DNA from: Tenacibaculum sp. MAR_2009_124
Lineage (GTDB): Bacteria; Bacteroidota; Bacteroidia; Flavobacteriales; Flavobacteriaceae
NCBI RefSeq assembly: GCF_900105455.1
Contig: NZ_FNSF01000006.1
Location: 1-64,000, forward strand
Length of the DNA stretch: 64,000 bases
Direction: 5' to 3'
Part shown: piece by piece, positions 44,901-54,212 of the stretch
Position numbering within the stretch: the stretch's first letter is position 1
Layout of the letters: the number at the start of each line of letters is the position of its first letter
Program-made: the position numbers and the translations under genes
Notes under the pieces: model-generated
The model's input: the letters and a program-made list of their open reading frames with translations, nothing else
Told to the model about the DNA's origin: nothing
Database searches by the model: none

Positions 44901-47900
44901 GAGTTTACAGTAAAAACAAATACTGGGGCTGAACTAAAAGTTGTAAAGAATTTTGAAGTTATTGCTACTGATTTCTCGTTAAGAGTATTTGCAACAGATA
45001 CTAATATTGCTAAGAATGAAGAGGATAAAATAACGGTTTCACTACAACAAAATGCAACAAATTCTAACATAACTTATACACTAGAGTATAACATTGTCGG
45101 AAATGGAACTTTATATAAGGATAATAGCGAAGCACCAGCTTCTGAAAGTATTACGCCAGGTAATTACAATAATTACAAATTTGTATCGTCTGAAGCTGGT
45201 GCAAGTACTATCAACTTCACTATCAACGATAGTAATGGACAAACAGAATCTCAACAATTAATCTACACTGTAAGTAATCCTAGTTTTGATTTAAATACTA
45301 TCGGTGGTACTGAACTATATTTAAACGATTCAGAAGATTTCACTTTCAATATAACACAACAATATACAGATAATCAAGCTTCATATCAGTATTCTTATGA
45401 GTTCGTTCAAGGAAATGGAGAATTAAAAGATAGCAGTGGTTCTGTGATTGTTCCTGGTTCATATTATGATGCCTCAGTAGGATTAAATCAATTGAACTTT
45501 GAGGCTATTAGAAATGGAATTAACACTGTTAAACTTACGGTAAGAGATAATTACGGTAACACTCAATACAGAGAAATTACCTTTACAGTAAATGAAATTT
45601 CTTTTGATTATAGTGCAGCTTCAGCTTCAGCAAATATAGCTTATGGTGAAGATATTAAAATCACTCAAAATATTTCTTCTCAAGTAGAGAACGGCAATAT
45701 CCAATACGAATTATCATATACGACAAGCGGTACTGGGACTTTATCTTACAATGGCGTTGATTATTCTCCAGGAGAAGTTATTGATGTATCTGATGGTCAA
45801 TTTAACACTTATTATAAAGGATTAAGTGTTGGTACTCATGAAATTATTTTTAGTGTTAAGAGTACTCAAAATATAACAAAAACTTCACAAGTTAGAATTG
45901 ATGTAAGCTCTATCGATTTTAATTTCTTAGCAGACGCTCAAGACAATAGTATTTACAAAAACGAGGAGACAAATATCAATTTTGATATTAGCGAAAGCGT
46001 AGGTTCTTCATCTGATACTTATGAAGTATCATATTCATTAACAAGAGGTGGTGGAATATTAAAGGATATTACGGGAACAGCTCTTACTTCTTCAACATTT
46101 TATACGGTTTCTAGTGGACCAACAAATTGGATATTTGAAGGAACTGATGTTGGCGAAGTCGAAATCAAATTAATAGCTAGAAATAGTACAGGTACATCGA
46201 GAGAAGTTAAAGTACAATTGGAAGTAAAACAAACAGATTTTGTTTTTCAATCTATAGTAGCTGAAAGCGCCGCTAATATTAACGAAGAAGTTCCTGTAAG
46301 TTTTGTTCTTACTCCTAATGGAGAAGAGAACTTAACCTATGACTTACTTTTTAGTTCAACTGTATCAGGTAAACTTAAGTTAAACGGTACTAGTTATAAT
46401 GCTGGACAACAAATAGTGGTAACACCAGGTAATTTTGTTGGTTCATTTACAAGTTCAGTACCGGGAACAAACGACATTACTTTTGAGGTAACCGCTTCGA
46501 ACAATGTAAAGAAAACAGATAATATCACTATAGATTTTGGTGAACCGGATTATTCATTCTCCGCAGATATTGAAAAAACTTCAATGTATAAAGAAGAAAG
46601 TAGTGATATTAACTTTAATATATCTCAAAGTGGATCTGCGCTTAATTATGAAATAGCATATATTATAAATAGTGGTAATGCAGTGATAAAAGATAGGAAT
46701 GGAACTATCTTAAATTCAAATAGTTTTTATTCAGTACCTCTTGGAAGTTCTAATTGGGTTATTGAAGGAAGCGACGTAGGTAATGTTGATGTAACTTTTA
46801 AATCCAAAAATAGTACAGGAACTGAAAAAAATGTAAACGATGATATAATAGTCAATAAAACAGATTTTAATTTTACTGCTATTGCTGCACAGACTTCATC
46901 TTTTGTAAATGAAATTGTACCTATCAATTTTGTGTTAACCAGATTAGGAACTGAAAATCTTACCTATAAAATGGTTTATTCAAGTTCTTTAAATGGTAGT
47001 TTAAAAATTGGAACAACAACATATAGTGCTGGAGAGGAAATAACTATTAATCCTGGCAACTTTAATGCTGAATATATCGGGGAAAATCAAGGAAATCACG
47101 ATATAGAGTTTAGAGTTACGGCCTCTAATGCTATTGCAAAATCAGATAATACAAAGATAGATGTTTCATTTCTTGATTTTACATTAACTGCTGATTCGCA
47201 AGATAACAGTATCTATAAAAATGAAAGTACTAACTTAAACTTTAATATTAGTCAAGCTGGTAACCCACTTACTTATGAAATGTCGTATACAATTAATAGT
47301 GGTAATGCTACTGTTAAAAATGCAGCTGGTAGTACGTTGAATTCTTCTTCTTATTACCCCGTTAGTCATGGTAATTTTAATTGGCAATTTATAGGTTCAG
47401 TTGAAGGAAATGTTTCAATTACATTTACCGCTCGTAATTCCTCTGGAGCTACGAAATCCAAAACAGTAGATATAACTGTAAATAAAACAGATTTTAATTT
47501 TAACGCTGTTTCTACTCAAACAACTGCTAATGTGAATGAGGAAGTTCCTGTAAACTTCTCTCTAACTAAATTAGGTACGGAAAATATCACATACAAACTA
47601 TCATTTGCTTCTACTATTAATAGTAGTTTAAAAATGGGGGGTACTACCTATAGCGCTGGAGAAGAAATTACTGTTATTCCTGGTAACTTCTCTGCTGATA
47701 TTATAACACAAGAAAGCGGAACAAATAAAGTTACATTTACGGTTGTTGCATCTAATAATGTTACTCATAATAAAGAAGTGACTATAACAGCTGCTCCGTT
47801 AGACTTTACTTTAACTGCTGATTCGCAAGATAACAGTATCTATAAAAATGAAAGTACTAACTTAAACTTTAATATTAGTCAAGCTGGTAACCCACTTACT

Positions 47901-50900
47901 TATGAAATGTCGTATACAATTAATAGTGGTAATGCTACTGTTAAAAATGCAGCTGGTAGTACGTTGAATTCTTCTTCTTATTACCCCGTTAGTCATGGTA
48001 ATTTTAATTGGCAATTTATAGGTTCAGTTGAAGGAAATGTTTCAATTACATTTACCGCTCGTAATTCCTCTGGAGCTACGAAATCCAAAACAGTAGATAT
48101 AACTGTAAATAAAACAGATTTTAATTTTAACGCTGTTTCTACTCAAACAACTGCTAATGTGAATGAGGAAGTTCCTGTAAACTTCTCTCTAACTAAATTA
48201 GGTACGGAAAATATCACATACAAACTATCATTTGCTTCTACTATTAATAGTAGTTTAAAAATGGGGGGTACTACCTATAGCGCTGGAGAAGAAATTACTG
48301 TTATTCCTGGTAACTTCTCTGCTGACATTATAACACAAGAAAGCGGAACAAATAAAGTTACATTTACGGTCGTTGCATCTAATAATGTTACTCATAATAA
48401 AGAAGTGACTATAACAGCTGCTCCGTTAGACTTTACTTTAACTGCTGATTCGCAAGATAACAGTATCTATAAAAATGAAAGTACTAACTTAAACTTTAAT
48501 ATTAGTCAAGCTGGTAACCCACTTACTTATGAAATGTCGTATACAATTAATAGTGGTAATGCAACAATTAAAAACGCTGCCGGTAGTACGTTGAATTCTT
48601 CTTCTTATTACCCCGTTAGTCATGGTAATTTTAATTGGCAATTTATCGGTTCAGTTGAAGGAAATGTTTCAATTACATTTACCGCTCGTAATTCCTCTGG
48701 AGCTACGAAATCCAAAACAGTAGATATAACTGTAAATAAAACAGATTTTAATTTTAACGCAATTTCTACGCAAACGACTGCTAGTGTTGGTAATTTGGTT
48801 CCAGTGAATTTTACATTAAGTAAGCTAGGTACTGAATCTATTAGCTACAATTTAAGTTTTTCTTCAACTATAACTAGTAAATTAAAAATAGGAGGAACTA
48901 CATATACAGCTGGTCAACAAATTCCTGTTAATATTGGTAATTTCTCTGGAGATTTAATTACAGAAAGCACAGGTAATAATGAAGTAACTTTTACCATAAC
49001 AGCTTCTAATAATGTGACTAAATCAGATGATATTTCAATATCTATATCACCATTAGATTTTACTTTAGAGGGTAGTCCACAACAAAATAGCATTTATAAA
49101 AATGAAAGCACTAATCTTAACTTTGAGGTTAGTCAGTCAGGAACACCGCTTACCTATGAAATGTCTTATGTTATAAATAGTGGTAATGCGACAATTAAAA
49201 ACGCTGCTGGTAGTACGTTGAATTCTACTACTTATTACCCGATTAGCCTTGGTAATTTTAATTGGCAGTTTGTTGGATCTTCTGAAGGAAATGTATCAAT
49301 TACATTTACTGCTCGTAATTCCTCTGGAGCTATAAAGTCAAAAACAATTTCAGTTGAAGTAAAACAAACAGACTTCACTTTTACAGCAATTGCCGGACAA
49401 TCTTCGACTAATGTAAATGAAAGCGTTCCAGTTAATTTTGTTTTAACAAAATTAGGAACCGAAAATGTTACATATAATTTAGTATATAATTCGAGTTCTA
49501 ATGGAACCTTAAAAGTTGGAGGAGTAACCTATAGTGATGGGCAGCAAATCACTGTTAATACAGGAAATTTCTCTGGAGAATATATTGGGACGAGTAATGG
49601 AACTCACAGAATTGATTTTACAGTCACTGCGTCAAATAATATTGTTCACTCTGATTCTGAAAATATATCATTTAATCAAATTGATTTTAATTTTAGTGGT
49701 GATATAGAAGAAACTAGTATCTATAAAGATGAAGAAAGTAATATTAATTTTAATCTTAATCAATCAGGAACATCTTTATCTTATGAAATTTCATATGTTT
49801 TTGAATCTGGTAATGGAGTGATAAAAAATAGTTCAGGAGTTACGTTAACTTCTGCTACTTATTACCCAGTTAACTTAGGTAACTTTAATTGGAAATTTAT
49901 TGGAACTAATGATGGTAATGTTAAAATAAAATTTACTGTACGAAATACATCAGGAACTACAAAAAATGTAACCGATGATATAACAGTTAATAAAACTAAT
50001 TTTAACTTTACTTCTATAGAAACTAACTCATCTAGTAACGTTAATCAAGAAATACCTATTAATTTTATTTTAACAAAATTAGGAACTGAAAATATAACTT
50101 ATTCTATGATTTTCACTTCGAATGGAACAGGTACTTTAGAAATAGGTGGAAATATATATTCTCCAGGACAGCAAATATCTGTAACATCAGGAAATTTCAC
50201 AGGAAACTACACTGGAACCAGTTCTGGAAATCATAATGTCACCTTTACAGTAGTAGCGTCAAATAATATTACCAAAAATGACAATGTATCAATTGAGTTT
50301 AAGTCTGCTAATTTTATTTATTCTGTAAATGGTTATGGTGATACCATTCAAGAGACAAACACAACGAATTTGATACTGAATATAACACCAGAAGATTATT
50401 CAATATCTGCACAATACAAATTAACTTTTACCTCCAACCTAAATAACTCTATAACTTATAATGGAAATACATTTAATTCTGGAGAGGAAATTACTTTAAA
50501 CAGTTTAAATAACAACCTCATATACAATGGAATTAACTCTGGAGATGATACTATAAATTTAAGTGTAGTTAATAATTTTAATGTTACTAAAGTTAAAAAT
50601 ATTCAGGTCAAAGTGGTTGAGAAAACTCTGCTAGAAAGTTTCACTTATGAATGTGATAGAAATTATAACAGTGGATTTACAGCGACATATCATACTTTAA
50701 AATTGAGTAATCAAAATATAAATTATATTGATATTGAAATGTATGATCATTATACTGGGCAGTTGTTAACTGATTATCCTCCAATATTTGGAAGCTCTGG
50801 AACTCTAACAAAAACAGATTATCTAAACACAATAAATACAACAAGGGAATTAGGTTTAAGAGAAGCGGAATACAGAAGTTGCCTTACATGTAGCCCTCCT

Positions 50901-50981
50901 GGTTGTAAACCAAGAAGGAAATTCAGGTTAAAAGATGAATTTGGTTTCTGGTCAGATATTTTGATATCAACAGAAATTTAG
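42000..50981 (+). CDS. Giant lipoprotein of about 27 TraQ/DUF3872-like domains
   Basis: 2,993 residues. Signal peptide and lipobox LLIIVAC (Cys22). About 27 beta-sandwich-like domains of about 100 residues follow, each starting with a TDFxF/LDFTL strand, then a YxxxYxxxxGxG core and a GxxxxxFTxxxxxG end; the layout resembles DUF3872 (TraQ). From domain 13 two types alternate (NSIYKNE and NVNE types), giving a 209-residue unit. The final 120 residues are a different domain with CLTCSPPGC. CTnDOT TraQ is a single-domain lipoprotein at this operon place. Probably an outer-membrane fibre aiding mating contact (inference); an adhesin or exclusion protein is also possible. Confidence 0.65.
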   Translation: MKKYINIGIRSVVLMLLIIVACTHEVDIKTDFMFEVNFSHNEEGFMRDYLENTIQIVPERKVKGVKYSFSYKVKTGEGEFHFQPDTALEPLRDYPIEDLENFEFKTHYYAKKLGENKVEITIKDSNGQENKYDLIYNIKYADFTFIFNKSAEEYPIGVKSPFALTLLNNKDGDQDFKITYNIEDGDGKFYNADTLFLEKGETHLVKEGVATWRYEPDVIGTHKIVATAENIDGNIIERIVEMDVRNVNWTFDISGRETSTVSTENMEVTVDLNTIDTNNNPTYKYYIEVLENDGDIIDDQNNIIVPGERADIVEGTKTFNFKPRSLGDTKIMFYAIDNYNEVKRDSLQVRVERVPYTFTAASTVQDIQVNELAPINFGLDPQGNFEGLEYNIKYVINNGEGVMLDENNQEIPIAQNKEVNPGDWTWKFKPSSVTENTSVTFTIIDSYGEEKTQEVNFNVSNVDFDFSVTPSQVVHVNQWNQMTFSLVPSGDQTDIAYKMSYDLIEGSGVLGKRNSNTRYDQNVPFDVQIGTYSLDYIPSSVGVHKINFKAISNTGRSKTIPLEIEVVSTAFSFTANATNSEIFKNYEDNIALSLQQQQGNNTISYTLEYNIVGNGKLYKDNTEAPASQTIEPGNYTNYKFSSEVAGNSTINFKITDSNGTEQTQELIYVVNNTDFTINSSGDGNLFINEDKPILFSISQESEDSSASYQYKYEVVNGSGKLKTPEGVEVPLALYQDAEVGINNLVFTSDYIGETKILITSKDNYGHFHTTELLFNTNNIEYNFNATSSVNELNILDEALINFSIVQNREVTGITYTMNYETNSEGVLIGSDGIEKVRGVDFDVQRGVFTMKYKPSRVGEHTLTFKTKSSSGVERTKQIFLNVTNINFALSATVPSTVYVNEQNPFAFSLVEQGSPSGATFTMEYNVLQGAGKFYNGNSIVNESIPFDVNTGDFGYTFLPSEAGTTSVEFTVKTNTGAELKVVKNFEVIATDFSLRVFATDTNIAKNEEDKITVSLQQNATNSNITYTLEYNIVGNGTLYKDNSEAPASESITPGNYNNYKFVSSEAGASTINFTINDSNGQTESQQLIYTVSNPSFDLNTIGGTELYLNDSEDFTFNITQQYTDNQASYQYSYEFVQGNGELKDSSGSVIVPGSYYDASVGLNQLNFEAIRNGINTVKLTVRDNYGNTQYREITFTVNEISFDYSAASASANIAYGEDIKITQNISSQVENGNIQYELSYTTSGTGTLSYNGVDYSPGEVIDVSDGQFNTYYKGLSVGTHEIIFSVKSTQNITKTSQVRIDVSSIDFNFLADAQDNSIYKNEETNINFDISESVGSSSDTYEVSYSLTRGGGILKDITGTALTSSTFYTVSSGPTNWIFEGTDVGEVEIKLIARNSTGTSREVKVQLEVKQTDFVFQSIVAESAANINEEVPVSFVLTPNGEENLTYDLLFSSTVSGKLKLNGTSYNAGQQIVVTPGNFVGSFTSSVPGTNDITFEVTASNNVKKTDNITIDFGEPDYSFSADIEKTSMYKEESSDINFNISQSGSALNYEIAYIINSGNAVIKDRNGTILNSNSFYSVPLGSSNWVIEGSDVGNVDVTFKSKNSTGTEKNVNDDIIVNKTDFNFTAIAAQTSSFVNEIVPINFVLTRLGTENLTYKMVYSSSLNGSLKIGTTTYSAGEEITINPGNFNAEYIGENQGNHDIEFRVTASNAIAKSDNTKIDVSFLDFTLTADSQDNSIYKNESTNLNFNISQAGNPLTYEMSYTINSGNATVKNAAGSTLNSSSYYPVSHGNFNWQFIGSVEGNVSITFTARNSSGATKSKTVDITVNKTDFNFNAVSTQTTANVNEEVPVNFSLTKLGTENITYKLSFASTINSSLKMGGTTYSAGEEITVIPGNFSADIITQESGTNKVTFTVVASNNVTHNKEVTITAAPLDFTLTADSQDNSIYKNESTNLNFNISQAGNPLTYEMSYTINSGNATVKNAAGSTLNSSSYYPVSHGNFNWQFIGSVEGNVSITFTARNSSGATKSKTVDITVNKTDFNFNAVSTQTTANVNEEVPVNFSLTKLGTENITYKLSFASTINSSLKMGGTTYSAGEEITVIPGNFSADIITQESGTNKVTFTVVASNNVTHNKEVTITAAPLDFTLTADSQDNSIYKNESTNLNFNISQAGNPLTYEMSYTINSGNATIKNAAGSTLNSSSYYPVSHGNFNWQFIGSVEGNVSITFTARNSSGATKSKTVDITVNKTDFNFNAISTQTTASVGNLVPVNFTLSKLGTESISYNLSFSSTITSKLKIGGTTYTAGQQIPVNIGNFSGDLITESTGNNEVTFTITASNNVTKSDDISISISPLDFTLEGSPQQNSIYKNESTNLNFEVSQSGTPLTYEMSYVINSGNATIKNAAGSTLNSTTYYPISLGNFNWQFVGSSEGNVSITFTARNSSGAIKSKTISVEVKQTDFTFTAIAGQSSTNVNESVPVNFVLTKLGTENVTYNLVYNSSSNGTLKVGGVTYSDGQQITVNTGNFSGEYIGTSNGTHRIDFTVTASNNIVHSDSENISFNQIDFNFSGDIEETSIYKDEESNINFNLNQSGTSLSYEISYVFESGNGVIKNSSGVTLTSATYYPVNLGNFNWKFIGTNDGNVKIKFTVRNTSGTTKNVTDDITVNKTNFNFTSIETNSSSNVNQEIPINFILTKLGTENITYSMIFTSNGTGTLEIGGNIYSPGQQISVTSGNFTGNYTGTSSGNHNVTFTVVASNNITKNDNVSIEFKSANFIYSVNGYGDTIQETNTTNLILNITPEDYSISAQYKLTFTSNLNNSITYNGNTFNSGEEITLNSLNNNLIYNGINSGDDTINLSVVNNFNVTKVKNIQVKVVEKTLLESFTYECDRNYNSGFTATYHTLKLSNQNINYIDIEMYDHYTGQLLTDYPPIFGSSGTLTKTDYLNTINTTRELGLREAEYRSCLTCSPPGCKPRRKFRLKDEFGFWSDILISTEI
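47190..48760 (+). repeat. 627-bp near-identical tandem repeats in the giant gene
   Basis: The marker GCTGATTCGCAAGATAACAG occurs at 47190, 47817 and 48444, exactly 627 bp (209 codons) apart. Copies 1 and 2 differ by few single bases. Copy 3 matches until about 48560, has a diverged patch (48560-48585), then matches again to about 48760. Short identical patches recur near 49210-49330, suggesting gene conversion. Confidence 0.9.
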
Positions 50982-51038
50982 TATCTTTGATTACGTAATA
51001 ATTATTAATAGCGGTGTTTAATGACGCTATTATAAATG

Positions 51039-51066
51039 AAAAGGGCAATTAAATAATTGCCCTTTT
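51039..51066 (+). terminator. Terminator of the tra operon
   Basis: AAAAGGGCAATT / AATTGCCCTTTT with loop AAAT, then T-rich. An AATAGCG...CGCTATT hairpin lies just before it at about 51007-51032. Confidence 0.85.
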
Positions 51067-51096
51067 TTATTTTCACATAACGTATTTATTATCTGA

Positions 51097-51441
51097 CTAT
51101 GATTCTAGATAAATTAACATGTTTTTTAATAATATTTTACTTTCAGAAACTTTACCTTTATCTAAGTAAAATCTTATCCTATTAATATAATCATTATATT
51201 TTTCCTTATTACTTAATTCTATAAAGCTATTTTCTAAAGTTCTAGCATTATTTAAAATAGATAAGGGTTTATTTATTTGATCTACCTTTCTTAATTTATT
51301 CTCTAACCTAATTCTAAGGTCTGAATTTTTGATATAGTAAAAATCTTGTTTTACCTCCAAATTTCTATTAATATCCTCTTGTGAATTTACAAAAGAGACT
51401 ACTGTTAAAGTCAATACTATTGATAATACTATTTTTCTCAT
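51097..51441 (-). CDS. Small secreted helical protein
   Basis: 114 residues with a signal peptide (IVLSIVLTLTVVSFVNSQ), then an all-helical mature part. No family recognised. Ten bp after the lipoprotein gene on the same strand, so a two-gene operon. Confidence 0.55.
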   Translation of the reverse strand: MRKIVLSIVLTLTVVSFVNSQEDINRNLEVKQDFYYIKNSDLRIRLENKLRKVDQINKPLSILNNARTLENSFIELSNKEKYNDYINRIRFYLDKGKVSESKILLKNMLIYLES

Positions 51442-51451
51442 TTTTATTTTG

Positions 51452-51844
51452 TTAGATTAATTTTAATAATTCTTTTTTCAGATCTTTATATTGGTCATTT
51501 TTAAAACCTAAATCTTCTCTATTTTTTAAAGTTTTCTTTGCTAGGTGAATAATACTATTGTATTTAGACTTATCCTCCAAACTAAAATAAAACTTGATAA
51601 AAACCTTATAAAAGGTTTCATAACTCTCATTAGTTACAGTCTCATGTTGATTAAGAAAATCCTTGATAAAAGATTTCGCCTCTTCTGGAGACATTTCATC
51701 TATATTATTAGGAATTTGAAACGATGATTCATTCGAAGTTGAAACCGCTTTATTTGCAGAATCACTATTTGGACTATTTTCTTTTTTGCAACTAAAACCA
51801 ATTACAATTAAAAAAATTATGATTAAAAACTGTCTATATCTCAT
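51452..51844 (-). CDS. Small lipoprotein
   Basis: 130 residues. Lipobox VIGFSC (Cys about 19), a Ser/Asn-rich linker, then helices (IDEMSPEEAKSFIKDFLNQH). No family recognised. Upstream the minus strand has TATATTTG (a -7-type box near 51880) and the 16-bp operator-like motif at 51896-51911 shared with 17744, so it may be controlled by the XRE protein at 17843. Candidate surface or exclusion protein of the element. Confidence 0.6.
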   Translation of the reverse strand: MRYRQFLIIIFLIVIGFSCKKENSPNSDSANKAVSTSNESSFQIPNNIDEMSPEEAKSFIKDFLNQHETVTNESYETFYKVFIKFYFSLEDKSKYNSIIHLAKKTLKNREDLGFKNDQYKDLKKELLKLI

Positions 51845-51895
51845 GTTTTTCGTTTTGTTTAGTTTAATAATATTTCAAATATAGTTATTTTTTAC

Positions 51896-51911
51896 GTAAA
51901 TAATTAGCAAA
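51896..51911 (-). promoter_or_regulatory. Candidate operator TTTGCTAATTATTTAC
   Basis: Exact 16-bp match on the minus strand to 17744-17759, about 52 bp upstream of the lipoprotein start. Confidence 0.45.
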
Positions 51912-52121
51912 TATTAATTTATTTACGTTTTAATTTTATTTTAAGAATATCTATAACTGTATTTTAATCAATATAAAAAATACCATTACGGTTTATCAGT
52001 CTTATAATTGATTATAAGCAAACTATGTACTCCATTTTTTGCTAAACGTACAAAAAAAGGGATCTTTTACAAAATCCCTCAACCAAAAAAGAATAATAAT
52101 TTTCTGATTCTGATTCTTTGT

Positions 52122-52352
52122 TTAAACGAAAGAAGTATTATATAAAACCTTTCTATTATCAAGTTCATCTTTGATCTTTTTTGCTTTTTCTTTTGTTTTT
52201 TGATAAGGGGGGTTCCAGTTTTTTAATCTATGGTATGCTCTCATACTATAACCAAATCCAACATCATTATAACTAGTAATTTGATCATAATATAAATTAT
52301 CATATTTCTCTAACCTTTTTAAAAGTGTTTCAGTCTTATATTTTTTACACAT
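52122..52352 (-). CDS. Small hypothetical protein
   Basis: 76 residues, highly charged and helical (LLKRLEKYDNLYYDQI), no family recognised. Downstream of the gene at 52413 on the same strand. Confidence 0.45.
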   Translation of the reverse strand: MCKKYKTETLLKRLEKYDNLYYDQITSYNDVGFGYSMRAYHRLKNWNPPYQKTKEKAKKIKDELDNRKVLYNTSFV

Positions 52353-52412
52353 AATATTCTATTTTTTTAATAAAATCTCCCAAGATTACTCTCGGGAGAT
52401 AATCCAATTATT

Positions 52413-52757
52413 TTACATTTTATATAAATCTACTTTTTCTATTACGGTATCGATTCTATCTTGTAGTTCATCACAATAGACGTTTTCTTCTTTTTCTTTA
52501 GTTTCTTCATATTTATGATTTAAAAATCTCACTGTATATGTATCATTGAAGGCCAATGTTATAAGTACCCAACCTCTATGATGATAACCGTTAACCTTAA
52601 AAATCAATCCCTTATTCATTAAATTCATGGCGTCTTGAAAGCCCCAGGACCATAAAATTGAAATGTTAGCTTTTAACCATTGTAAGGTTTCATTAGGGTT
52701 AAATTCTCTCTCCGAATATTCATTCATAAATTTTTGATGAAATTTTGCTTTTTTCAT
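52413..52757 (-). CDS. Hypothetical protein preceded by structured repeat B
   Basis: 114 residues from ATG 52757 (MKKAKFHQKFMNEYSE). Upstream in-frame codons to 52916 only translate the non-coding repeat, so the longer start is rejected. Contains NISILWSWGFQDAMNLMNKG; no family recognised. Confidence 0.5.
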   Translation of the reverse strand: MKKAKFHQKFMNEYSEREFNPNETLQWLKANISILWSWGFQDAMNLMNKGLIFKVNGYHHRGWVLITLAFNDTYTVRFLNHKYEETKEKEENVYCDELQDRIDTVIEKVDLYKM

Positions 52758-52767
52758 ATTCCAAACT

Positions 52768-53008
52768 TTTAGATTATTAATTAATATTTGCACGTATAAA
52801 CAGCTTAATACGAAGTTTTCGAGGAAAGGAAAACGGAATAAATAAGCGACATAGGAGCGTATGCCGTAGTCTTTTCGAAGTAAATTGAGAGAGCTGTCCT
52901 TCGTGCTACTATTCATTAGTATAATAGCACGGAGTGCGTTCCTTAATTTTGGTTCTTTATCATCAGGTAAAAGAACAATAAGAATAAAGGTTCGATACCT
53001 TTATTCTT
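52768..53008. repeat. Structured non-coding repeat, copy B
   Basis: Shares long identical stretches with copy A (for example GGAATAAATAAGCGACATAG near 52830). GCACG at 52790-52794 can pair with CGTGC at 52902-52906; a GCAC-GGA-GTGC hairpin lies near 52927; the end hairpin is AAGAATAAAGGT-TCGAT-ACCTTTATTCTT (52980-53008), 12 bp and perfect. Confidence 0.7.
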
Positions 53009-53493
53009 ATTAGTTTTACAATCTTTTAAGTATAATTCTAAAAAAAAATGAAATTTTTAATCCTAAGTAAGGGTTTTGTCTATAACAAAAGAAAAAAAAA
53101 AGTTAGTTTTGTTGAAAGAAAAGAAAATTACTACAAAACATTATAAATTTACTAGTAGTAAATTCTAAGTAAATTTCTCACTTTATTCTTTTAAATAATA
53201 TTCTGAATTAATCTGATCTAAATATGATGTTCTAATACATCATATTTAGACATCAGTATTTTTTGAGTTAATCTTAGAACGTTTTTATAGAATCTATATT
53301 TGAGAGGCATATGTTTCTTTCTTATATCAATTGTTAAAACACACTTTACTCAATTAAGAGCCTCTATATCGTAACAAAAACTAGTCAATATACTAAAATA
53401 CAAGACCTAAACTAAAAAATAATTGTTTCTTCTAAGGGTTTTGTCGATGTTTATTTGTTAAAAAAAAATTATGTTTGTTAAAAACAAGAAAAA
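53009..53493. other. 485-bp gap upstream of the response regulator
   Basis: No gene. Holds the stem-loop at 53218, a motif AATATTCTGAATTAATCTG before it, and a direct repeat TAAGGGTTTTGTC (near 53067 and 53437) flanking the region. Confidence 0.45.
53218..53249 (+). promoter_or_regulatory. Stem-loop related to those at 10894
   Basis: CTAAATATGATG / CATCATATTTAG, perfect 12-bp stem with loop TTCTAATA. The upper stem and the TTCT start of the loop match hairpin 1 at 10894-10919, and both follow an AATATTCT motif. Confidence 0.55.
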
Positions 53494-54171
53494 GTGTCAA
53501 AAAGAATAAGAATTCATATTGCAGAAGATCATCCACTGGTTAAAGATGGTATTGTCTCACTATTAGACAAAGTACAAATCGAAGTAGTAGGTTTTACCCA
53601 AAATGGAATGGAGACTATAAAATGGTTTGAAAACAACCAGGCAGATGTCTTAATTCTAGATTTGTCCTTGCCTATTATTAATGGCACAGACTTATTAAAA
53701 TATTTTAAAGAAAATGACATAAGTACTAATGTTCTTATACATACTGCTGATGGTAATTCAGGCGTTATAAAGGAAGTATATAAAATAGGAGCTCTAGGCT
53801 ACATCTTAAAAGATGATAATAAATATGATATAAATGAAGCCATAATAAATGTTTATAATGGTAAGTTCTTTTTTTCAGAGGGAATTGACAAAACTCTTAT
53901 ACAAGAGGCTCAAGATGAAATATTTGAAGAAAACTATGTTAATGAAGCTTTAAATGATTTATCGAAAAGGCAAAAAGAGGTACTAGAAATTATAGGAGAT
54001 TCATATGATTATAATGGAAAAATAATATCAACAGACTTAGGGATTTCACCAAGTACGTTAAGAGATCATATAAGAAATATAAAGAAAAAATTAAATATAG
54101 ACACTAAAGCTAAATTTCAATTTATTAAGATAGCAATCAATTTCGCAAAAGGAGAAAAAAATCAACAATAA
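53494..54171 (+). CDS. NarL/LuxR-type response regulator
   Basis: 225 residues, GTG start at 53494. Receiver domain with acidic pair ED (10-11), phospho-acceptor aspartate in DVLILDLSLP (about residue 56) and the conserved lysine in YILKDD. C-terminal LuxR-type helix-turn-helix (LSKRQKEVLEIIGD, then DLGISPSTLRDHIRNIKKKL). No histidine kinase is in the window, so its partner must be elsewhere. An inverted repeat just upstream of the next gene may be its target. Confidence 0.85.
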   Translation: MSKRIRIHIAEDHPLVKDGIVSLLDKVQIEVVGFTQNGMETIKWFENNQADVLILDLSLPIINGTDLLKYFKENDISTNVLIHTADGNSGVIKEVYKIGALGYILKDDNKYDINEAIINVYNGKFFFSEGIDKTLIQEAQDEIFEENYVNEALNDLSKRQKEVLEIIGDSYDYNGKIISTDLGISPSTLRDHIRNIKKKLNIDTKAKFQFIKIAINFAKGEKNQQ

Positions 54172-54185
54172 GATTTTTCATAACT

Positions 54186-54210
54186 TTATGAGTTAATTTA
54201 AAACTCATAA
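54186..54210 (+). promoter_or_regulatory. Inverted repeat before the small lipoprotein
   Basis: TTATGAGTT (54186-54194) / AACTCATAA (54202-54210), ending 2 bp before ATG 54213. It could be the operator of the response regulator or a hairpin that masks the ribosome-binding site. Confidence 0.5.
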
Positions 54211-54212
54211 AC

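Noticed and set aside
53067..53450. Attachment-site pair (direct repeat TAAGGGTTTTGTC)
   Set aside because: Only about 13 bp, in AT-rich DNA, and the 370 bp between contains no gene; too weak to call element ends.
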